Of a stretch of DNA of 7,501 bases, positions 1-5,593 are shown in pieces. The notes under the pieces were generated by a model. It was not told the origin of the DNA and did no database searches. It saw nothing but the letters and a program-made list of their open reading frames with translations. Source of the stretch: Gammaproteobacteria bacterium (lineage in GTDB: Bacteria > Pseudomonadota > Gammaproteobacteria > DSM-19610); the NCBI GenBank assembly GCA_030618475.1, contig JAUXDG010000127.1:1-7501 (forward strand), given 5' to 3'. The position numbers were made by a program, and so were the translations under genes. How positions within the stretch are numbered: the first letter of the stretch is position 1; the number at the start of each line of letters is the position of its first letter.

Positions 1-195
1 CAGAAAAGGATGTATAAGGTCATCGATGCCGTGTTTAATCGCTGGCAGGAATTTGTCGTCGGTGAAAATAAACCATCTGATAATGAAATAATAAAAACGT
101 CAGAAGGGCAGAAACCAAATTTCCGATGTATTGCATTATCAATCGCTATAGAACGCGTTGCGAAAGCAACACTAATGCGTGGTATCTGGCCTTAA
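1..195 (+). CDS. Unidentified short reading frame, possibly the 3' end of a gene that begins outside the window
   Basis: The frame is open from base 1 and ends at a TAA at 193-195. The first ATG is at 10, giving 61 residues. I do not recognise the protein. It is mixed in character, with a charged middle (around GENKPSDNEIIKTSEGQK) and a C-terminal stretch rich in Ala, Ile and Arg that could form a helix; there is no signal peptide, membrane segment or clear motif. An AAAAGG purine run directly abuts the ATG, too close for a normal ribosome site, which fits better with the ATG being internal to a longer gene entering from the left. Base composition is AT-rich, unlike the operon to the right, and it is the only candidate gene on the plus strand. 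The opposite strand is also open over much of this stretch, so it may not be coding at all. Confidence 0.3.
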   Translation, partial: QKRMYKVIDAVFNRWQEFVVGENKPSDNEIIKTSEGQKPNFRCIALSIAIERVAKATLMRGIWP

Positions 196-415
196 TTTTT
201 GGTAGCTAAAACCTCATCAGGCAGTTTTAAACATAAGTTTCGATATGATCTGACAGGCACTGATTAATCATAACGGACCGTCAATGATTTTAGATAAAAG
301 TTACGAAGACGACACTTTGTGGACGGTGAAAAAACTGAAAAGCATTAGTCCGCGAAATACGCAAAAGACGCGAAAAAAACAATATAGGGTTACGTCATTG
401 TGAGGATCGACCCTG
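196..415. other. AT-rich non-coding spacer at the left flank
   Basis: This 220-base stretch lies between the unidentified plus-strand frame and the stop codon of the minus-strand lipoprotein gene. Stops are frequent in the frames I checked. The only patterned part is the 9-base tandem repeat at 351-377. I see no convincing rho-independent terminator (hairpin plus T-run) for the operon that ends at 416, although termination would be expected here. Confidence 0.5.
351..377. repeat. Three imperfect 9-base tandem units of a dispersed-repeat type
   Basis: Three consecutive units are visible: CGCGAAATA (351-359), CGCAAAAGA (360-368) and CGCGAAAAA (369-377), differing at only two or three positions each. 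Intergenic runs of the form 'cgcgaaa-n-acgcgaaaga' occur repeatedly in a number of bacterial genomes, and they generate spurious peptides of the FRVFCVFRG kind when translated on the other strand. The unit type is recalled from general knowledge; only this one copy can be seen here. It lies just downstream of the operon's last gene. Confidence 0.5.
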
Positions 416-934
416 CTAGAAGGCGCAGACGGTCGAGGTGACCATAGCGCCGGCCGGCATGATATCGACCTGGGCGCCGTGCTCGCCCTCCGTGGTGAAC
501 ACTCCCTCACCTACCGCGTACTGGCCGGTCTCCACGAGCTCACGGAAGTCGAGTTCGCCGTCGACTACCTTGAGGTTTAGCTTGTTGCCTTCCGGATCCT
601 GCAGCGTGACATAGCAGCCCTGGCTCGAGCAGACCTCAACGATGATCCCCTCGATGCGGATCGTCTTGCCCGCGAACGCGTCCATATTGCCGAGGATCTC
701 AGCGATCGGCGTGCTTGTATCGAGAGTTACGCCCACGAAGATTTTCGTCCCGCCAGTCATGGCTTCGGCGACCAGCGCCTCCAGGCTGCATGGGTCTGTG
801 GGGTTGGCTGACAGATCTGACACCCCTGCGAACGCAGGGGTCTCGTTCGCTTTGCTGTCGGGCGCTGCCTCCGCACACGCGAAAAGCGTCAGCCCGCCCA
901 GGACGCAAAGGGTCAGGAAAGCGCGATTGATCAT
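416..934 (-). CDS. DUF4920-like lipoprotein (172 aa)
   Basis: Predicted envelope lipoprotein. Residues 1-19 form a lipoprotein signal peptide, with hydrophobic stretch LTLCVLGGLTLFA and a lipobox-like LFAC giving lipidation at Cys20. After a low-complexity linker, residues about 88-150 resemble the small DUF4920/OB-like domain: 'GKTIRIEGIIVEVCSSQGC' is followed by a strand-rich stretch (YVTLQDPEGNKLNLKV). The pair Cys102/Cys107 matches the family's usual VC...GC pattern, with Tyr where Trp is common. The biochemical role of the family is not established; the paired cysteines suggest redox or metal binding (inference). The frame stays open upstream as far as 1339, but the start at 934 is chosen because GGAGGAAG lies 7 bases before it and the signal peptide starts there. 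It is the last gene of the minus-strand series, 205 bases after the cytochrome. A palindromic repeat encodes residues around 31-40. Confidence 0.8.
   Translation of the reverse strand: MINRAFLTLCVLGGLTLFACAEAAPDSKANETPAFAGVSDLSANPTDPCSLEALVAEAMTGGTKIFVGVTLDTSTPIAEILGNMDAFAGKTIRIEGIIVEVCSSQGCYVTLQDPEGNKLNLKVVDGELDFRELVETGQYAVGEGVFTTEGEHGAQVDIMPAGAMVTSTVCAF
819..844. repeat. Palindrome embedded in the lipoprotein coding sequence
   Basis: The arms ACCCCTGCG (822-830) and CGCAGGGGT (833-841) are perfect reverse complements around an AA loop. Pairing resumes outside one mismatch (821/842) at 819-820 with 843-844. On the coding strand it reads through in frame as roughly ETPAFAGVSD. Short palindromes whose translation contains PAFAG are a familiar dispersed, REP-like repeat class in proteobacteria, usually intergenic. 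Here the element falls in the linker directly after the lipidated cysteine, where an insertion would be tolerated. Confidence 0.65.
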
Positions 935-1139
935 GGCCGTTCTTCCTCCAGTGGTATTCTCGTATTTCGTAGCCTGCAGTCTGCATTGTGGCATGCCGGA
1001 CGAGTTACCGCTACCCCCAGGGCGATTCGAGCTACGGGCTGGAAAGCTTTCTGTGATCAGGTGGAGCAAGGGTTCACCCATTAGCCCGCACCAGTCAAAG
1101 GTCCTGGCAAATAGAAGCTGGAAACATATAGCGCCGCCA
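935..1139 (-). other. 205-base gap between cytochrome and lipoprotein genes
   Basis: This is the largest gap inside the gene series; the others are 82 bases or less, or overlaps. The lipoprotein frame stays open across it, but no good start or domain appears there. I see no clear hairpin-plus-T-run terminator after the cytochrome stop, nor a convincing -35/-10 pair. It may hold a separate promoter for the lipoprotein gene (inference from its length only). Confidence 0.4.
942..949 (-). promoter_or_regulatory. Strong Shine-Dalgarno that fixes the lipoprotein start
   Basis: On the minus strand this reads GGAGGAAG, 7 bases before the ATG at 934. It is the best ribosome site in the window and rules out the far-upstream starts allowed by the open frame. 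Confidence 0.8.
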
Positions 1140-1577
1140 TCACTCATGGCAGTCCCGGCAACTGTCGGATGGTCCGCTGGGCATGCCCTGTCCGGCCCGT
1201 CGCGCGTGACATCCCATGCAGAGCCCATGCAGCACCTGCTTGGCACTGGCGGGCCTGGGGTCGTTCCGTGACGCCTGTTGCTGCTTGTCGATGGGGCGAA
1301 TCGCTGCGACCCGGTAATCCGCTGCCTGGTGGCAGGCATGGCAACCCTGTATCTGGCCAGTATCCGTATCCGTTATGGTGTGATGACAATCCTGACAGGC
1401 GACGTCCAATTCACTGCTGTGGCGCAGGTGGCTAAACCGCACTGGTCCGAACTTGGGCATCAGGGTGATCACGGCCTTGTCCGGCGGAATATGCGCGGCG
1501 TCGGACCAGCTCGGCAGATATAGCATCACTGCGCCGAGCAGGCCCGATAATGACACAAGGAATGAACAGCGGTGCAT
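1140..1577 (-). CDS. Periplasmic tetraheme class III-like cytochrome c (145 aa)
   Basis: Small exported multiheme cytochrome. A Sec signal peptide covers about residues 1-27 (hydrophobic core LVSLSGLLGAVMLYL, likely cleavage near SDA/A). Four CxxCH heme-attachment motifs are seen: CQDCH 61-65, CHACH 79-83, CMGCH 120-124 and CRDCH 140-144. Spare histidines suited to be distal ligands are His50, His53, His66 and His117. The layout 'VRFSHLRH...DVACQDCHH' is the hallmark of the cytochrome c3/c7 class, where bis-His low-potential hemes shuttle electrons in the periplasm. Mature size (about 118 residues) fits a c3-like tetraheme. It starts 19 bases after the barrel gene, with only a weak GGGA ribosome site, so translational coupling is plausible. 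Electron partners are unknown. The fourth motif is almost at the C-terminus, one residue before the end. Confidence 0.88.
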   Translation of the reverse strand: MHRCSFLVSLSGLLGAVMLYLPSWSDAAHIPPDKAVITLMPKFGPVRFSHLRHSSELDVACQDCHHTITDTDTGQIQGCHACHQAADYRVAAIRPIDKQQQASRNDPRPASAKQVLHGLCMGCHARRAGQGMPSGPSDSCRDCHE

Positions 1578-1596
1578 GGCAGGTCCCGGTGGCGGC

Positions 1597-2910
1597 TTAA
1601 AAGTAGTATCGCAGCCGCAGCTCGATTTTGTAGTCGTTGGGTTTCTCGCCCCACTCGGTCAGCGGATCACCCATCGGAATGGTCGCGCGCAAACGCAGGT
1701 CCAGGTCCTCTATGACACTGTAGCTAGCCTCGGGTGACACCGAGTAGCTGTGGTCATCGACATTGTACAGCACCTGCAGCCCCGGCACGAAGTAGAGCAT
1801 GCCATACGGCTCGTTCCACCAGCTACGAAAATTCAGGTAACGGCGCATCGGGTTGGGCTTGCTGAACGGCCCCTTGTCGAGATCATCGTCCAGCGGCAGG
1901 CCGTCCAGCAGGCTCGAATCACCTGCCTCCCAGGCCTGGTGCACGCAGTCGTAGAACTGGCGCTGATCGGACTCGTGATTACCGGCGCCATTGAAGTAAT
2001 ACTCGAAGACGAAGGTGGCATTCGCCTCATTGCGGTAGCGCGTACCCAACAGGTAGCTGGTCACGTCCTGCACTTGCCGCGGTCCCTGGGTGCAGGCCGG
2101 GGTGATGCTGCGACTCGGCACATCGGTGATGTAGGCGAACTCGCCGTGCAACTCGAAGTTGGGCGTGAAATTGTTGGCGAAGTCCACGCCATAGCGAGCA
2201 GAACGGCTGCCCTCGGTGAGTATCAACAGGTCAATATCGATATCGCGGTACAACAGATACAGCTTGGCGGCGAAGTTGGTGTAACCAGGCTCGCCGAAGT
2301 CCTCGTTGAGCTCGCCGTGATTGGGCAGCAGCAGCGGAGTAAAGGCCACGGTCTGCAGCGGACCGTCTAAGCTGCGGATCCAGTCAAAACCGAGGATCCA
2401 GAAGCCCTCGCGTGCCAGATCGGGATTGCCGGCATCCTTGGCGCGTTCGACGAAGGCCACGGGATTCCAGGCGTAGCCGGTGCCCCAACGGTAGGCCTTC
2501 TTGCCAACATCCAGGGTGAAATTCGGATCGGACTGCAGCGACATCAGGCCCTCGTATAATTCGTGATCTGCACTCTCATCACGGTAATCCCACACCTTGG
2601 TGGAATGGCTGCGGAACGACAGCGTGGTTATGCCCTTGCGGTAACGCCCCTCCAGTTCCAGCGCCGCGGGCATACGCACAATCTGTTCGCGCTGCTCCTG
2701 GTCGAAGAACTCGAGCTGGTAGAGGGCACCGTCCTGATTGCTGAGAATGTAGGTCGGTTCCAGCTCCGCATAGCCGCGAAACTCGAACGCCTTCTTTTCG
2801 AAGCGCTGCATATCCAGGCTGAATTCCTCGGCCAACACCGCCCCGCTACCTGCCAGGCTGAGCAGCCAAGCCGTGATCAGCAGTGCACGGCGCCTGCTTG
2901 CCGGCCTCAT
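1597..2910 (-). CDS. Outer-membrane beta-barrel protein, porin-like (437 aa)
   Basis: Predicted outer-membrane barrel. The signal peptide is about residues 1-27 (RRR n-region, core LLITAWLLSLAGSG, cleavage VLA/EE). The mature part is full of alternating aromatic/polar strands, and the protein ends in LRLRYYF, with the terminal Phe that BAM recognises. A segment near residues 139-151 (AYRWGTGYAWNP) resembles the RWGxG...NP motif seen in DUF1302-like barrels, which partner with envelope transport systems; I do not claim family membership. Cys273 and Cys322 are the only cysteines in the mature part and could form a loop disulfide. Acidic loops stand out (DDDLDKG near 341). It follows the LolA-like gene by 58 bases and precedes the cytochrome by 19, so it is likely the outer-membrane partner of this operon. 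The start at 2910 is chosen for the signal peptide; its ribosome site is weak. Confidence 0.82.
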   Translation of the reverse strand: MRPASRRRALLITAWLLSLAGSGAVLAEEFSLDMQRFEKKAFEFRGYAELEPTYILSNQDGALYQLEFFDQEQREQIVRMPAALELEGRYRKGITTLSFRSHSTKVWDYRDESADHELYEGLMSLQSDPNFTLDVGKKAYRWGTGYAWNPVAFVERAKDAGNPDLAREGFWILGFDWIRSLDGPLQTVAFTPLLLPNHGELNEDFGEPGYTNFAAKLYLLYRDIDIDLLILTEGSRSARYGVDFANNFTPNFELHGEFAYITDVPSRSITPACTQGPRQVQDVTSYLLGTRYRNEANATFVFEYYFNGAGNHESDQRQFYDCVHQAWEAGDSSLLDGLPLDDDLDKGPFSKPNPMRRYLNFRSWWNEPYGMLYFVPGLQVLYNVDDHSYSVSPEASYSVIEDLDLRLRATIPMGDPLTEWGEKPNDYKIELRLRYYF

Positions 2911-2968
2911 CTTGAATCCAGATACCCCGCGGAAGCTGTCGACAGTTGCTCGCCGGCTGACTGTGTCA

Positions 2969-3700
2969 CTAGCGAAGCTCCTTCACACGCGGCATGTAGT
3001 TGAGGGTGAACACTTCGTCCGGAAATTCGCGACGCTTGATGTTAGCAAACACCATCACCGCCTTGTAGCCAACGTATAGCGGACTGTCGGTCTCCAGCAC
3101 TGAAGGCCGACGGATGCCGTCGCCAAAATCCTTGATGTCCTTGTAGCGCAGGGTCTTGATCATCAGGCCGCTGGCAGCGAACGCCTCGATGGTCAGCGGC
3201 AGCAGGCTCTGCTTGTCTACCGTCATGCTCAGCCGGTCGTAGGCCACCGAGTCGGTCTTGGCCTTGAGCGACAGTTGGTAGGTGTCGCCCTTGTCCTCCA
3301 TGGACTCGGCGTCATACTCGGTACTGAATTCCAGCCGCATCAGGTCGGCGTTATTGAAGATACCGCCCACTACTGACTGCAGACTGGTGATACGCAGCGG
3401 TTTGCCCACTTCGGGAATGAACAGCCACATGTTATCTACCACGCGCAACGTGGTGCGACCGGCGTCCGAGGGCGGGTCCAGGAACAGGGCCAGCATACTC
3501 TCTCGCCCCTTCTTGGCGGTGTAAAGCACGAACTCCCTGCGCGTACCATCAGGCTCGATATTGATCAGCTTGCGATACATCTCGTAGGACTCGGGCGCCA
3601 GGTTCCGGTCCACCTGTTCGAGAATCTGCTGCGCATCACTCGCCATGCCGGCGGCGCTGAAACAGACCAGATACAGAAGGATGATCGAGCGCATGCTCAT
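2969..3700 (-). CDS. LolA-like outer membrane lipoprotein-sorting family protein (243 aa)
   Basis: Periplasmic carrier-like protein. Signal peptide about 1-20 (SIILLYLVCFSAAGMA, cleavage GMA/SD). The rest matches the family usually annotated 'outer membrane lipoprotein-sorting protein', with a LolA-like half-barrel. Typical blocks are FVLYTAKKGRESMLALF (57-73), DPPSDAGRTTLRVVDNMWLF (75-94), an IPEVGKPLRI stretch (95-104) and the GGIFNNADLMR region (112-122). In the cell, LolA takes lipoproteins from LolCDE to LolB; members of this family are encoded beside MacB/FtsX-type permeases or RND pumps and probably bind a hydrophobic cargo. Here the ATG at 3700 overlaps the NifX-like stop by 4 bases (ATGA), indicating coupled translation; a second ATG two codons in (3694) is an alternative start. 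It is not the housekeeping lolA: the sequence blocks and context differ. Confidence 0.85.
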   Translation of the reverse strand: MSMRSIILLYLVCFSAAGMASDAQQILEQVDRNLAPESYEMYRKLINIEPDGTRREFVLYTAKKGRESMLALFLDPPSDAGRTTLRVVDNMWLFIPEVGKPLRITSLQSVVGGIFNNADLMRLEFSTEYDAESMEDKGDTYQLSLKAKTDSVAYDRLSMTVDKQSLLPLTIEAFAASGLMIKTLRYKDIKDFGDGIRRPSVLETDSPLYVGYKAVMVFANIKRREFPDEVFTLNYMPRVKELR

Positions 3701-4098
3701 TCGCCCCGCAGTTCCCTGGCCACGTCCTCGACGGTACCGATCCGCTGCACGAACCGAATCTGCTTGTCATCGAGCACATCCATCATCTTCGGTCCGGCCA
3801 TACCACCCACCAGCACGGTGGCCCCCTTGTTCGCCAGGGTCATCGCCGCGGCGGGACCGGTGCCAAACTCCAGTTCCAGATGGGGGTTAGCCATGACCTC
3901 GATCGACTTGCCAGCCACGTCGTAGAGATGGAAGTACGGCGACACGCCGGATAGCTTGCTGATCTTAGCAGTGACCTCGGTGCCGTCGGCGGCGATGGCG
4001 AAGATATCCGCACGATAATCGGCCGTCTGGGCATCTGCCGCCATCACCATCGGCGCCAGTAGCCCCAGCAATACAATAAACCAGGTAAGTTTGCGCAT
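3697..4098 (-). CDS. Exported NifX/NifB-type (dinitrogenase Fe-Mo cofactor fold) protein (133 aa)
   Basis: Small protein of the fold shared by NifX, NafY, the NifB C-terminal domain, MTH1175 and orange protein, which bind metal-sulfur clusters or precursors. Visible family blocks are SPYFHLYDVAGKSIEVMANP (53-72), the ELEFGTGPAAAMTLANKGAT run (75-94) and VLVGGMAGPKMMDVL (95-109), then a GTVEDVARE helix (121-129). Unusually it carries an apparent Sec signal peptide (1-20, KLTWFIVLLGLLAPMVMA, cleavage AMA/AD), so it should act in the periplasm rather than the cytoplasm like most relatives. No cysteine is present, so a cluster would be bound through His (His57, His73) or Met (inference). A GGAG lies 8 bases before the start. 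It sits between the permease (61-base gap) and the LolA-like gene (4-base overlap). No nitrogen-fixation genes are nearby, so a nif role is unlikely. Confidence 0.82.
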   Translation of the reverse strand: MRKLTWFIVLLGLLAPMVMAADAQTADYRADIFAIAADGTEVTAKISKLSGVSPYFHLYDVAGKSIEVMANPHLELEFGTGPAAAMTLANKGATVLVGGMAGPKMMDVLDDKQIRFVQRIGTVEDVARELRGE

Positions 4099-4159
4099 AA
4101 TATTTTCTCCAGTTTGTAACGCCCAGCAGCCGCAAGCGCTGCAGCTGCCAGGCTATGAC

Positions 4160-5593
4160 TCAGACATGCCGCAGGGCGGTGATCGGATCCATGCGAGACG
4201 CCTTCCATGCCGGCTGCAGGCTGGCCAGTACCGCCACCAGAATCGTCAGCGCTCCGGTAATCAGAACATCCGCTGCCGAAATGGTGGGTACCAGGATAAG
4301 GTTTTCCTGGCGCCCGAATGAAAACGTGATTGTCATGGTGTTGAGCGCATAGATTCCCACCAGACTCACCGTGACACCCACCAGCGTGCCAATCAGTCCC
4401 AGCAACAGACCCTCGGAGACGAACAGGCCAAGTATGGTGGCCGGACGGGTGCCGATGGCCGAGATGGTACCGATCTCGCGTATACGCTCGTACACCGCCA
4501 TGATCAGCACATTCATGATGCTGATCAGTACCACCGAGATCAGAATAATGTGGACGAACAAGGTCATCAAGTCGATCATGTCCGCGATCTTGGAGAAAGG
4601 CACGAAACGCTGCCAGGGATGCAACTGGAAGATGCTTAGCCCGCGCCTGTTCTTGATATCCGCCACCCGGTTTTCGAGATCCTGCAGGGTGGCGTCCAGC
4701 TTCGCGGGATCGCGCAAGCGGATGGCGATCTCGCTGACCTCAGACGCCCGCCCCCAGCCTTTGTCACTGAACAGGCTGCGTGTCGCGGGCAACAGATCGG
4801 GGCGTTCCGGCAGCGGTTGCGGCGGCTCCGACTTCAGATCATCCTGTTTCAGTTTGAGGCTAGCCCGGGGCACCGGCGCGGGGGCCTCGGCGTAGCCTTG
4901 CTCTGCCAGTACCGCCTGCTCCACGGCCTGATCCTGGATCCGCAACAGATCGCGTGCATCTTCGATATGAAGATAGCCGTCGCGCCCGCCCGGACCGGAG
5001 ATGCTCTCCAGGATGCCCTGCACCACGAAGGTCTTGCCGTTTACCGAGCCATCCTTGTTAGTCGCCACCAGCACCACGGTGTCGCCCACCTTGATATTCA
5101 TGCCCTTGGCAATGAGTTCCGGCACCTGGATGTGGCCGTGCTTGACCAGCGGGTCAACGCTACCTCCCTCCAGCACGCGGTTCAGTACCAGCGGCACGGT
5201 GGCCGCCTCACGCTCCGGGTAGACGCCGTTAAGGCGGATGCTGGTGGTGCTGACAAAGTTGCTGAACATGGCCATCAGCTTGATCCGCGGTGACCACGAT
5301 TCGATGGTTTCGCTCTTATCCAGCTCCTGGTAAAGCTTGACCAGCATGCGTGGCCGCATGTTGCGGTCCACCGGCAGGCTTTCCATAGCGCCGACGTAGC
5401 CGCGCCGGTGTACCTGCATATGCCCCACCATGGAATCGGTGAATTGACCGACCATCATCGCCTTGAAGGAACCGGCCACCGCAGTGAACAGCAGAACGGC
5501 CACCAGGCCCACCGTAATCAGCAGGGAGGTCATCAGCGTCCGACGCCGGTAGCGCCACAGGTTACGGCTGGCAATCTTCAGTAAATCAAGCAT
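4160..5593 (-). CDS. ABC transporter permease, MacB/FtsX (LolCE-like) family (477 aa)
   Basis: Inner-membrane subunit of the ABC system. Topology is the MacB/LolCE type: an amphipathic start with basic run RYRRR, TM1 at about 20-41, a large periplasmic domain (about 42-340), then TM2 (345-366), TM3 (386-415) and TM4 (440-458). The C-terminal FtsX domain shows conserved IMAVYERIREIGTISAIGTRP and a final MDPITALRH tail. The periplasmic domain begins with GHMQVHRRGYVG, typical of permeases encoded with LolA-like proteins. A Pro/Lys/Glu-rich insert (about 222-286) interrupts it. Transporters of this type work by mechanotransmission, pulling lipoproteins or peptides from the outer leaflet rather than moving cargo through a channel. 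The start at 5593 is preferred over 5623: AGGTGA lies 5 bases upstream and the gene overlaps the ATPase stop by 8 bases. No membrane-fusion adaptor gene is seen, favouring a Lol-like over a MacAB-like role. Confidence 0.9.
   Translation of the reverse strand: MLDLLKIASRNLWRYRRRTLMTSLLITVGLVAVLLFTAVAGSFKAMMVGQFTDSMVGHMQVHRRGYVGAMESLPVDRNMRPRMLVKLYQELDKSETIESWSPRIKLMAMFSNFVSTTSIRLNGVYPEREAATVPLVLNRVLEGGSVDPLVKHGHIQVPELIAKGMNIKVGDTVVLVATNKDGSVNGKTFVVQGILESISGPGGRDGYLHIEDARDLLRIQDQAVEQAVLAEQGYAEAPAPVPRASLKLKQDDLKSEPPQPLPERPDLLPATRSLFSDKGWGRASEVSEIAIRLRDPAKLDATLQDLENRVADIKNRRGLSIFQLHPWQRFVPFSKIADMIDLMTLFVHIILISVVLISIMNVLIMAVYERIREIGTISAIGTRPATILGLFVSEGLLLGLIGTLVGVTVSLVGIYALNTMTITFSFGRQENLILVPTISAADVLITGALTILVAVLASLQPAWKASRMDPITALRHV

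Noticed and set aside
157..170. Five-pair hairpin GTTGC-GAAA-GCAAC
   Set aside because: Too short and isolated to support an RNA gene, attC site or terminator.
301..510. Minus-strand 69-codon frame over the 9-base repeat
   Set aside because: Its FFRVFCVFRG-type peptide is the usual artefact of translating this dispersed repeat, and it overlaps the end of the lipoprotein gene.
642..1271. Plus-strand open frame (209 codons) over the lipoprotein and cytochrome genes
   Set aside because: Antisense to the signal peptide and domain of the lipoprotein and to the heme motifs of the cytochrome; no recognisable protein.
935..1339. Upstream extension of the lipoprotein frame (307-residue version)
   Set aside because: It would overlap the tetraheme cytochrome gene and bury the signal peptide and lipobox in the middle of the protein. 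The ATG at 934 has a strong ribosome site.
1750..2370. Plus-strand open frame (206 codons) over the barrel gene
   Set aside because: Complement of a high-GC barrel gene. The translation is a Val/Gln/Arg-rich shadow without start signals.
3697..4098. Nitrogen-fixation role for the NifX-like gene
   Set aside because: It has an export signal and no nif genes nearby; the fold is shared by many proteins unrelated to nitrogenase.
4123..4146. Possible hairpin between the permease and NifX-like genes (cagcagc...gctgcagctg)
   Set aside because: The arms are imperfect, with an insertion, and no T-run follows. It lies inside an operon-like series, so a terminator is not supported.
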